DNA of 64,000 nt. Origin: Monodelphis domestica. Lineage: Eukaryota; Chordata; Mammalia; Didelphimorphia; Didelphidae. Each line of letters begins with the position of its first letter. Position 1 is the first letter of the stretch. Positions 31,410 through 41,521 of the stretch are shown piece by piece. The translations under genes and the position numbers were made by a program. Location: contig NC_077235.1 in NCBI RefSeq assembly GCF_027887165.1, forward strand, positions 8,472,752-8,536,751. Direction: 5' to 3'. Below the pieces are notes generated by a model. The model saw only the letters and a program-made list of their open reading frames with translations, did not search any database and was not told where the DNA came from.

Positions 31410-34400
31410 CCTTTTTTGTAATTATGTGTAATTTATTTTTAAATTTTTTTAATTTATACTTAGAATATTTTTCCATGGTTACATGATTCATGACCCCCCA
31501 CCCCCCTTTCTCCTCCCCTTGCCCAAATCTGACAAGCAGTTCCACTGGGTTATAAATGTATCATTGTTCAAAACCTATTTCTGTGCTTGTCATATTTGCA
31601 GTAGAATAATCTTTCAATGCCAAAACCCTAATCACATCCCTATTGCACTACATGGTCGATTATATATTTTTCTAGTGCATTTCTGCTCCCATAGTTCTTC
31701 CTTTGGATGTGGATGGCATTCTTTCTCACAAGTTCCTCTGGATTGTCCTGGGACATGGCATTTCTTCTAGTAGAGAAGTCCATTACATTCTATTGTACCA
31801 CAGTGTATCTGTCTCTGTGTACAATGTTCTGGTTCTGCTCCTCTCGCTCTGCATCACTTCCTGGAGGTCGTTCCAGTCTCCATGGAACTCTTCTACTTTA
31901 TTATTCCTTTTAGCACAATAGTATTCCATCACCAACATATACCACGATTTGTCCAGCCATTCCCCAATCGAGGGGCATCCCCTCATTTTCAAATTTTTTG
32001 CCACCATAAAAAGTGTAGCTATGAATATTTTTGTATAAGACTTTTTCCTTATTATCTCTTTGGGGTACAAACCCAGCAGTGATATGGCTGGATCAAAGGG
32101 CAGGCAGTCTTTTAAAGTCTTTTGGCATAGTTCCAATTTGCCTTCCAGAATGGTTCAATCCATTCATAACTTCACCAGCATTATATTACTGACTCAATTT
32201 TGTCAGACCCCCATCCAATATTTATCATTTTCCTTTGCTGCCATATTGGCCAATCTGCTAGGTATGAGGTGGTACCTCAGAGTTGTTTTAATTTGCATTT
32301 CTCTAATCAGGAGGGATTTAGAACACTTTTTCATTTGATTATTGATAATTTTTATTTCATCATATGAAAACTGCCTATTCATGTCCCTTGACAATTTGTT
32401 GATTGAGGAATAGCTTGAATTTTTGTAGATTTGACTTAGTTCCTTATATATTTGGGAAATTAAACCTTTGTCAGAGAGTTTTGTTACAAGAATGTTCTCC
32501 CAGTTTGTTGCTTTCCTTCTAATTTTGGATGCATCAGTTTTGTTTGTACAAAAACTTTTAAATTTGATATAATAAAAGTCATTCATTTTACATTTTGCAA
32601 TATTCTCTATCTCTTGCTTGGTCTTAAATTCCTTTCTTTCCCACAGATATACTATTCTATGTTCACTTAACTTATTTATGATTTCACTCTTTATATTTAA
32701 GTCATTCACCCATTTTGAATTTATCTTGGTATCAGATGTAAGAGGTTGATATGAACCTAATTTTCCCCCATACTGTTTTCTAATTTTCCCAGTAGTTTTC
32801 ATCAAATAGTGAACTCTTGTCCCAAAAGTTGGGGTCTTTGGGTTTATTGAACACTAGCTTACTGAGGTCATTTACCCCAAGTCTATTCCACTGATCCACC
32901 CTTCTGTCTCTTAGCCAGTACCATATTGTTTTGATGACCACTGCTTTATAGTACAGTTTCAGATCTAGTACTGCTAGACTTCCATTCTTCACTTTTTTTC
33001 ATTATTTCCCTTGATATTCTTGATTTTTTGTTCTTCCAGATGAACTTTGTTATATTTTTTTCTAATTCCATAAAAAAGTTTCTTGGTAGTTTGATGGGTA
33101 TGGCATTGAATAAGTAGATTAATTTGGGTAGGATTGTCATTTTTATTATGTTAGTTTGTCCTACCCAGGAGCAGTTAATGTTTTTCCAATTGTTTAGTTC
33201 TAGTTTTAATTGTGTGAAAAGTGGTTTGTAGTTGTGTTCATATAATTCCTGTGTTTGTTTTGGCAGATAGATTCCTAAATATTTTATATTGTCTAGAGTG
33301 ATTTTAGATGGAATTTCTCTAACTCCTGCTGCTGAGATTTTTTGGAAATATATAAGGCTGATGATTTATATGGGTTTATATTGTATCCTGCAACTTTGCT
33401 AAAGTTGTTGATTATTTCCACTAGCTTTTTAGTTGATTCTCTGTGGTTCTTTAAGTAGACCATCATATCATCCTCAAAGAGTGATAGCTTGGTCTCCTCA
33501 TTGCCTACTTTAATCCCTTCAATTTCTTTTTCTTCTCTAATTGCTACTGCTAGTGTTTCTAGAACAATATTAAATAATAGAGGTGATAATGGGCATTCTT
33601 GCTTTACTACTGATCTTATAGGGAAGACTTCTAACTTGTCCCCAATGCAGATAACACTTGCTAATGGTTTTAAATATATATATATATATATGCATATATA
33701 TATGTTTATTATTTTTAGGAAAGGCCCTTCTATTCCTATACTTTCTAGCGTTTTCAATAGGAATGAGTGTTGTATTTTGTCAAAGGCTTTTTCTTCATCT
33801 ATTGAGATAATCATGTGATTTCTGTTGATTTGATTATTTATATGGTCAATTATGTGGATGGTTTTCCTAATATGAAACCATCCTTATATTCCTGGTATAA
33901 ATCCCACCTGATCATAGCGAATAACCCTTATGACCACTTCCTGGGGTCTTTTTGCTAGTATTCTACTTAAGATTTTTGCATCTCTGTTCATTAAGGAAAT
34001 TGGTCTGTAGTTGTCTTTCTCTATTTTTGGTCTGCCTGGCTTTGGAATCAGTACTATATTTGTGTCATAAAAGGAATTTGGTAGAAATCCTTCTTTGCTT
34101 ATTCTGTCAGATAGTTTGTATATTGGGATTAGTTGTTCTTTGAATATTTGATAGAATTCATTTGTGAATCCAACTGGTCTTGGGGATTTTTTCTTATGGA
34201 GTTCTTTGATGGCTTGCTCAATTTCTTTTTCTGATATGGGATTATTTAAGAATTATATTTCTTCTTCTGTTAGTCTAGGCAATTTATATTTTTGTAAATA
34301 TTCATCCCTATCACCTAGATTGCCATATTTATTGCCATATAATTGGGCAAAATAGTTTTTAATGATTCTCTTAATTTCCTCTCCATTAGAGGTGAGGTTT

Positions 34401-34478
34401 CCCTTTTTATCTTGGATACTATTAGTTTGATTTTCTTCCTTTTTATTAGATTGACTAGTACTTTATCTATTTTATTTT
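31410..34478 (-). pseudogene. 5'-truncated, decayed L1 (about 3.07 kb)
   Basis: The minus strand runs from the middle of ORF2 (ahead of the RT domain) to the 3' end. ORF2 is split into separate open pieces (about 33293-33814, 32780-33140, 32203-32805, 31783-32136) by frameshifts and stops. The RT catalytic box FADD reads FEDD (about 33468-33479), so the enzyme would be dead even without the frameshifts. A (TA)n patch at 33673-33704 lies inside the RT region. The tail near 31400-31450 is AT-rich rather than a clean A-tail. Older than the element at 52499. Confidence 0.92.
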
Positions 34479-34626
34479 GTTTTCCCCCCTCCCACCTTCC
34501 CTCCCAAATTATTTTAATTCATATTTACTTGCCTATGACATGTCTATCCCTCTGCCTACCCTCCACCCCGATCAGAAAGTAAACTCCTTGAGGATAAGGC
34601 CAGTTTCATTTGTGTTGTCTCCCCAG

Positions 34627-34937
34627 GACAAGGAAGGAAGGAAGGAAGGAAGGAAGGAAGGAAGGAAGGAAGGAAGGAAGGAAGGAAGGAAGGAAGGAAG
34701 GAAGGAAGGAAGGAAGGAAGGAAGGAAGGAAGGAAGGAAGGAAGGAAGGAAGGAAGGAAGGAAGGAAGGAAGGAAGGAAGGAAGGAAGGAAGGAAGGAAG
34801 GAAGGAAGGAAGGAAGGAAGGAAGGAAGGAAGGAAGGAAGGAAGGAAGGAAGGAAGGAAGGAAGGAAGGAAGGAAGGAAGGAAGGAAGGAAGGAAGGAAG
34901 GAAGGAAGGAAGGAAGGAAGGAAGGAAGGAAGGAAGG
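34627..34937 (+). repeat. (GGAA)n microsatellite, about 77 units
   Basis: A virtually pure AAGG/GGAA tetranucleotide run of about 310 bp. The KEGR-repeat and PSFL-repeat ORFs on the two strands are artefacts. Confidence 0.98.
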
Positions 34938-35500
34938 GCATAGATTTGTATTTTATTCTATAAAATGGGGGCCATTGTAGCTTTAGCAAGGGGGATGACA
35001 CAATGAAAACAACGCTTAAGAACAATTGGTCTTGTCTTAGAATACAATATGTATGAGGAGTGTTGGGGGAGAAATTAGGGCCAGTAAGGTCAGGAAAAGT
35101 ATATTAGACATCTCCAGATATCTTGACATGCTACTTTTCCCACTATCTACTCCATGGTCTATAGAAGAGAGATGCCCCAGTCCTCCAAAGCCCCTGCCCA
35201 AGTTTCACTGATATTTTGCTAGGTTTGGTTCAAAAGAGTCCCAAGGGGCTTTTGCTGAAATGAAAAGTGTAGGGTCAGTTGATTCTATTGACTTGACTGT
35301 ACAGGAAGGTAGGCAGGGGCCCTTCTGACACTGCCAAGTATGACAGTGACATTGTCAAATTAAGCCTATAATGCTAGCACAGTATGTCATAAATAAGTGA
35401 TACAGACAAAATCCAGTTTTAACAAATACCATGAGAATAAGCTGTTCTGTTTAACGAGGTCATTTCTACATCTTGGTCAATGGAATAGCAATGATGTAGA
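34938..35500. other. No gene recognised
   Basis: Unassigned DNA with no clear repeat. Confidence 0.4.
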
Positions 35501-35504
35501 ATCA

Positions 35505-35645
35505 TAAAATACTAAAGTTAGAAGGAATCTTCATGCTTATCTAGTCTAATATCCTCTTTTTACAAATAAGGAAACTGAGGCTCGGAAAGGCTAAGTGACA
35601 TGGCCCAAGGTCCCACCGTTAATAGGTTACAAAATCAAGCCTGTG
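35505..35645 (-). repeat. MIR-like CORE-SINE fragment
   Basis: 'aatcataaaatactaaagttagaaggaatcttcatgcttatctagtc' then 'acaaataaggaaactgaggctcggaaagg'. Confidence 0.75.
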
Positions 35646-35689
35646 CCCTCTCTACAACAGCTTAGCCAATGGAGAGGCAACAAATTCAA

Positions 35690-36640
35690 AATTGGCAAAC
35701 CTTTCTGAGAGCCACCTCTGTGCCGGGCACTTTCCCAAGTATTGGGGATACAAAAGACAAAAATAAAATAAAATAAACCAAAAGCAGTCTCTGCCCTCAA
35801 GCAGCTTACATTCTACTGGAGGATCTGACATACCCAGTGATACATAACAAGATCATTTCAGGTGTGAGAAAGTGCTAACTTGAGGGAATCAGGAAAGGCT
35901 GCCCATAGGAAGAAAAGGTTGTCCATGTTCCCATGGAGTGGCTGCCCAAAACATAAGAGGTGGCACCTGAACAAAGCCTTGAAGGAAACTAAGAAATGTA
36001 AAAGGTTGGGGTGAGGAAGGAGAGCATTCTAAGAATGGAAAGAGCAAAAAGAGCCACAGAGAAAATGTTGGTGTTGGGGAAAAGGAAGGTGGCTAGCTTG
36101 GCACTGTGTGAGAAGTCATTAGATGAAGTAAACCTAGATTGGATGGAGTCCAAAGGAGCTTCTATTTTATCCTAACAGCAAGGGGAAGGCACTAAGCATT
36201 TCTGAGGAGGAACTGACAAGGTTAGACCTCTATCTTGGGCATATTTATTTGGCAACTATGTGAAAGACAGATGGGAGAGGGGAGAGACTAGAAGCAAAAA
36301 GGTCAATTAGGAGGCAATAACTAGAGATAATAGCTTCAAGTAAGACAGTGACTGTGAGTGGAGAGAAAGGGAGAGACCAGAGAGATGTGCAGATAGGATC
36401 AACAAGACTCAGCAAGAGAAAGGACAGGAGAGAATTAAAGATGATTCCTGGGTTGTGAATGTGGATGAGTGGAAGGATGGTGATCTCCTCCAAAGAACTA
36501 GCAAAATGGAGAAGGGCCAAATGGGGGAAGAAAGATAACGATCCCTGTTTAGAGCCTGCTGAGTTTGAGGCATCTCTGGAACTTTCAGATGGAATTGTGC
36601 AGCAGGCTGTTGGCAATTCAGGACTACAGAGTTGTGAGCT
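35690..36640 (+). repeat. Unclassified interspersed repeat, longest copy
   Basis: It opens with the 'gtgccgggcactttcccaagtattggggata...ctctgccctcaagcagcttacattct' phrase. It continues 'ggtggcacctgaacaaagccttgaagg', 'gagagcattctaagaatggaa' and 'ggagtccaaaggagcttctattttatcctaacagcaaggggaaggcact'. Fragments of the same series lie near 1900, 22000 and 47400. No coding frame. I cannot name the family. Confidence 0.5.
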
Positions 36641-36677
36641 TCAGTATCATGGACAAAGAAGTAATTATTGAAGCCAT

Positions 36678-36830
36678 GAGAGAGGAGAGGAGAGGAGAGG
36701 AGAGGAGAGGAGAGGAGAGGAGAGGAGAGGAGAGGAGAGGAGAGGAGAGGAGAGGAGAGGAGAGGAGAGGAGAGGAGAGGGGAGGGGAGGGGAGGGGGGG
36801 GAGGGGAGGGGAGGAAAGAGTTGGGGGGGG
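36678..36830 (+). repeat. (AGAGG)n then (GGGGA)n purine tract
   Basis: About 20 units of a GAGAG-type pentamer pass into GGGGA units and G runs. All purine on the plus strand. Confidence 0.97.
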
Positions 36831-38605
36831 GAATGTACCCTGGTTAGGAGGTGGACAGTTGTCCAGATCAGCAGTTTGCAGCCTCTGCTATTTCAATAAG
36901 ATTAAATATGTCAGAGAAGCCATCAGATTTGCAACTTACTTCCCGTTTTCCAAGACTTCATCAGTAGGGCCCCCCCTCTAATGATGACTTCTTCTGCTAC
37001 TGTGGTCAAAAGCCATTTGTCATCAGCCCTTGAGCGCTCTTCATCCCGCTAGGCTCTCTCAATCACCCCACTGGGCTTACTAACTGAGAAGACTGAGCAC
37101 AGAAGAAAGGACAATGCTGGCCCAACCTTGACTTCATTTGGGGTGTGGTAGCTAAAAGCGCAAGCCAAAGGAGAAGCTGAAATGTCTGTTACTCACCTTG
37201 ATGAACATACAAATATCCCGATAACCCTTGATGATGGCATGGTATTTGAATGGGGGTGGGGGGAACCTTACTAAATATTTTAATCAAGTCAGCCATCCAA
37301 TGCAACAGAAGTAATTTTCCTTTTCAGAGGTTTCTGAGTGGATGATGGGATGTTGTGTGATGTATCAGTGATTGGCTATTTACTTCTATAGTTAAAATTC
37401 ATCGCTTCCTTTCATCATTTTGAAGGGACATTGATTTCAATAAAAACCTCTAAATGAGAAAAACAACAGGAAATTTCAAGCCACAAAGTGAATGTGAATA
37501 AAGGAAAGCATGTTAAGTTCAAGGATAATTCAAGAGGGAAAATGGGAAGAGGTTTCTGGATCTGCCCATAGCGTCTGAGCCCAATACAAGTTGTGAAGAG
37601 TTTTTCCTTATGCTCTCTGGCCTCTGGTGGTGGTTCAAAGCTCCTCTTTACCTACTGCTCAGGGAGCCCCAGTATGTAATGGGGAGACACAAAAAAGATA
37701 CTCTGGGCCACCCACCTAGACTGGATCCATAGTGCCTGATTTGTTTGTCAGCACCCCTCCTTCATTCCCCAAACAACTTTCACTAACTGGAGGCACACTG
37801 GGACAAACTCCAAGAGAGGGGCTGCTTTGCACACAATAAGCATTTAATTAATGTATTTTTCCTTCATTCACTTAGTTGGTCTCAAGAAACTCCAGAGGAT
37901 GAGTGGAGTTGGACTCCTCCAAAATAACACGTTGCTCCCTCATTCTCCAGTTTAGGAGGTAGCTCTTAATCCAGATGCAAAAATTTCTAGATGGCGCCCT
38001 ACAAGACTACCCCAGACCTAATGGGCCCATTTGACTTGCCAAAGGCCCACGTTGTAGAGCCTGGCTTCATTACTCGATGCATCTGAAGACCTGCAACAAC
38101 CAGTGCTGGAGATTCTTAGCCAAATTTGAGTAATTAGTCCTCCAACACTCACTTCTGGTTGGATAATTGGCTCCCTGCTCAACCCTTTTAATTTCTCCTG
38201 TACAGACAGTCTACACTGCACACTTCAGCATCACCAGAGAAAGGAAAACATTCACTGAAGTTTCTTTCAATAACATAAAATGGAAACTGCCTCAGTCAAA
38301 CATCCAGTGGGAAAACATTGTCATGATCCATTTTCTCAAAGTGAGAGCTCCCTGCAGCAGAGGAAGGCTCCTCCAGTTCGAGAGAATCATGCTCTTACAC
38401 TCCCCACTCCAAAAGATACATACCATCAGGAAGCCAAAGAAATGCACTATTAACTACCTCAAGAAAGAAAATGGTGAGAAGTGTTTGAGCTCATTTTTTC
38501 AGATGAGACTTTTTATTTCTTATGTTTTCATAACTACTGATATGGAAACTCCCTCCAAAGACTCAGATGGGCCATGCTGCTGGAACTTCCAGTCTCTAGG
38601 TTGTC
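36831..38605. other. No gene recognised
   Basis: Unassigned DNA. The 149-codon ORF at 38167-38616 has no domain, ends inside a MIR-like repeat and is not credited. Confidence 0.4.
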
Positions 38606-38607
38606 TG

Positions 38608-38725
38608 AGGCACTGAGAATTTCAGTGACATGATCAGGGTCAAACAGCCAGTATGTATCAGAGGCTGGATGTGAACCCAGATCTGCTTGACTCAGGCTGG
38701 CTCTCTATCCACCAAGCATGAATTT
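38608..38725 (-). repeat. MIR-like CORE-SINE fragment
   Basis: 'ttcagtgacatgatcagggtcaaacagccagtatgtatcagaggctggatgtgaacccagatctgc'. Confidence 0.75.
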
Positions 38726-38929
38726 AGGGTTACCTTTCAAGAATGCTTATTATCTAAGAATGGGAAATGTCCATTTTCCATTAGTTGAACCTCCTTTTTT
38801 CCACACCATGAGATTTCCCCACTGGTCTCAATGGCCCTCCTCCACTGAAAACCTTAAAGGTCTTTACTTCAGTCCTCCTCTTTGACTGCCCCCACCCCAC
38901 AACCAAATCTAGTCAGGTCTATCTTAGCC

Positions 38930-39030
38930 CAATTCCTTCATTTTATGGATGAGAAAAATTAACGTGACCTATCTAAGATCAGGTGGCAAGCAGAAGGCAA
39001 GGGCTACACCACAGGGCTTTGACCCCAAAT
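38930..39030 (-). repeat. MIR-like CORE-SINE fragment
   Basis: 'attccttcattttatggatgagaaaaattaacg' followed by 'aagatcaggtggcaagcagaaggcaagg'. Confidence 0.6.
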
Positions 39031-39049
39031 TCATAATCCTACCTTCACA

Positions 39050-39450
39050 TCCAGTCTCTTCTCTCCATTCATACAAACACCACCCATGTTTAGGCCCCTA
39101 AGATCTCTTGCCAGAATTGTTGCAGCAGCTCTGATGCCTCCACCTTCCGTTCCCTCTTCTTCAACTCTATTCTGCAGACAGTCAGCTTCCCAAATTGATC
39201 TTCCCACAATGCTGTCCTCAGAAATGCTCAGTAACTCCCTGCTGATCCCACCAGGATCAAATCTAAGCTGAGTCTGGCATTCAAGGCCCTTCACTTATTG
39301 GTCAGTGCTGAGGTGCACAAAGTTAACACCCCAGAAGACTGAAGTACTTGTTCTTTGAACACTGCTCATGTTTTCCTACCTCCATGCCTCTGATCATGAC
39401 ATCATGACATTTCTTCTACTTGTAATGTCCTTTCCCATTAGAATAAATAT
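39050..39450 (+). mobile_element. L2 LINE relic
   Basis: 'ttgttgcagcagctctgatg', 'agtcagcttcccaaattgatcttcc', 'ctgctgatcccaccaggatcaaatctaagctgagtctggcattcaaggcccttc' and 'catgttttcctacctccatgcctctg' are in L2 order. Confidence 0.7.
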
Positions 39451-39526
39451 CTTAATATTTATCTATTGCTTTAAGATCTGTGAAGTGCTCTTCATCTCTA
39501 TGTATATGCATGTGTACAGACATATA

Positions 39527-39592
39527 TGCCCCGTGTGCCACAAACTTTGTGCCTCAGCCTTTGGACTCCAAAGCCATATAAGGGTATACCAT
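39527..39592 (+). other. C2H2 zinc-finger-like coding remnant
   Basis: The 76-codon ORF at 39368-39598 ends in a perfect C-X2-C-X12-H-X4-H pattern with 'CPVCHKLCASAFGLQSH'. The 'C.S..GL.SH.R' form reminds me of zinc fingers at the C-terminus of some retrotransposon ORFs. The rest of the ORF runs through L2-like non-coding DNA, so this is at most a relic. Confidence 0.4.
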
Positions 39593-39599
39593 AGATGAA

Positions 39600-40604
39600 A
39601 ACGCACAAAGACAATTGTCATTCTCAGTCACGGAGAGACTACTACTATTCATATGTATTCATATGTGTGTATGAGAACTTTCCCTTTATCTTGACCAGAA
39701 CCAGGCTTCTATACTATGTGGCCCTGTCTCCCTTTAGTAGTTCCCCTTAATGCACAGTCTCCTTCTATTAGAATGTAAGCTCCTAGTCCTGTCTTATGTT
39801 CAGGTAACGGTATCCTAGGCTCTTAAGGAAATATGGGACCCAATAAGCACTTATTTAATGAAGGCTCTAAGATGGAATGGTGCAAAGTGGGAGCACTACA
39901 CCAGTCCCTAGGCATATGGGACAGCGATATTGTGCCTCTACAGAGCAGTCCTGCCCTCTTCTTTTTCCTTACACTGAGCCCCCATCCCCGCACCACCAAC
40001 ACCACAATGCCCTGGCAGATAAACAAGGAACGCTGTGAAAGAAAGAGATCCCATTCTCATACAGCCTCTTGGTGTAGAGGCATGGCTCTCCAGAGGACTA
40101 AGGAGAAAAGCCCAGGATTTTCTGTAGTTTGAGTGCAGAGCACAATCTCTTTGACTTTGCAAACTGTTAGGGACAGATGCTACAACTGAAAAATGCATCT
40201 CCCCCTCCCCACCATTACTGCCTCCCCTGGAGATACATTTCCAATTGAGTCAGATGTGACACACTGTTCATGGCCAGATCTATTCTACTCTCAAAAACTT
40301 TCCAGCTTAGTAGGACTTTGTGCTCTACAGGACCATTTTGGAGCCCCCGGGCAATCAGGGAACAAGCCTTTCTTAAGCACCTAGTTTGTGCCAGGCACCA
40401 TATAAAAGAGTATCACATGCAAGAAGGAACCATATGTATTGGTCCCAGACAAAGGGAAGAATCTGCAAAGAGGCCAATTTAGGCTGGGTGTCAGGAAATG
40501 TCCCCAACAATTAGAAGTGGAATGAGCTGCCTCAGAAGAGGATGGATGTCCCCTTGTTGGGTATGAATGATCACTTGTCAGGTATGTTACAGTGGGGACT
40601 CTTT
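39600..40604. other. No gene recognised
   Basis: Contains one 'cctttcttaagcacctagtttgtgccaggcacc' repeat phrase near 40370. Otherwise unassigned. Confidence 0.4.
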
Positions 40605-40620
40605 AAAAATAGGTTGCACT

Positions 40621-41301
40621 GCTAAAAGACTGTCTGCCCTTTGATCCGGCCATAGCACTGCTGGGTCTGTACCCCAAAGAGATAATAAGGAAAAAGACTT
40701 GTACAAGAACATTCATAGCTATGCTCTTTGTGGTGGCCAAAAATTGGAAAATGAGGGGATGCTCTTGGATTGGGGAATGGCTGAACACATTGTGGTATAT
40801 GTTGGTGATGGAATACTATTGTGCTGAAAGGAATGATGAACTGGAGGGATTCCATGGAGACTGGAACAACCTCCAGGAAGTGATGCAGAGTGAGAGGAGC
40901 AGAAGCAGGAGAACATTGTACACAGAGACCGATACACTGTGGTACAGTCCAATGTAACTGATTTCTCCATTAGTGGCAATGCAGTAATCATGAACAACTT
41001 GGAGGGATCTACAAGAAAGAATATGATCCACATTCAGAGGAAAAACTATGGGAGCGGAAACACGGGAGAAAAACAACTGCTTGAATACCTGGGTTGAGGG
41101 GATATGGCTGGGGATGCAGACTCTAAATGAACATCCTGGTACAAACACCAACAGCATGGAAATGGGTTCTGATCAAGGACACATGTAATACGCAGTGGAA
41201 TTGCACATGGGCTACAAGAAGGGGGGAGGAGGGAAAGAATATGATTCTTATAATGAAGGAATAATGTTCTAAATTGACTAATTAAATAAAATTTTCCAAA
41301 A
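40621..41301 (+). mobile_element. 5'-truncated L1 (680 bp) with duplications
   Basis: It starts inside the last part of ORF2 ('ctaaaagactgtctgccctttgatcc') and runs through the 3' UTR to an A-tail. Flanks are 'aaaaataggttgcact' (40605-40620) and 'aaaatagtttgcact' (41302-41316), a duplication with one mismatch. The matching frame is open for 78 codons (40721-40957) within the ORF2 C-terminus. Confidence 0.9.
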
Positions 41302-41319
41302 AAAAATAGTTTGCACTAT

Positions 41320-41521
41320 GGAGGCAGCTGAGTGGCTCAGTAGACGGAGAGCCAGGACTAGAGACAAAAGGTCCTGGGTTCAAATTTGGCCTGAGACACT
41401 TCCCAGCTGGGTGACCCTGGGCAAATCACTTAAACCCCATTGCTCAGCCCTTATCACTCTTCTGCCTTGGAACCAATACACAGTATTGATTCCAAGATGG
41501 AAGGGAAGGGGTTAAAAAAAC
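41320..41521 (+). repeat. SINE-1/WSINE-like SINE next to an L1
   Basis: 'gaggcagctgagtggctcagtagacggagagcc' (A box), 'gggttcaaattt' (B box), 'tgaccctgggcaaatcactt' and 'accaatacacagtattgattccaagatgg', then an A-tail. It begins 3 bp after the L1 target-site duplication. Confidence 0.92.

Noticed and set aside
34627-34937. CRISPR-like or other tandem array
   Set aside because: Simple tetranucleotide repeat without spacers; the genome is mammalian.
34477-35025. ORFs of KEGR or PSFL repeats
   Set aside because: Direct translation of the (GGAA)n microsatellite.
36565-36981. 138-codon ORF with 'REERRGEE' repeats
   Set aside because: Crosses the (AGAGG)n tract; no conserved part.
38167-38616. 149-codon ORF
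   Set aside because: No recognisable domain, ends within a MIR-like repeat, no gene context.
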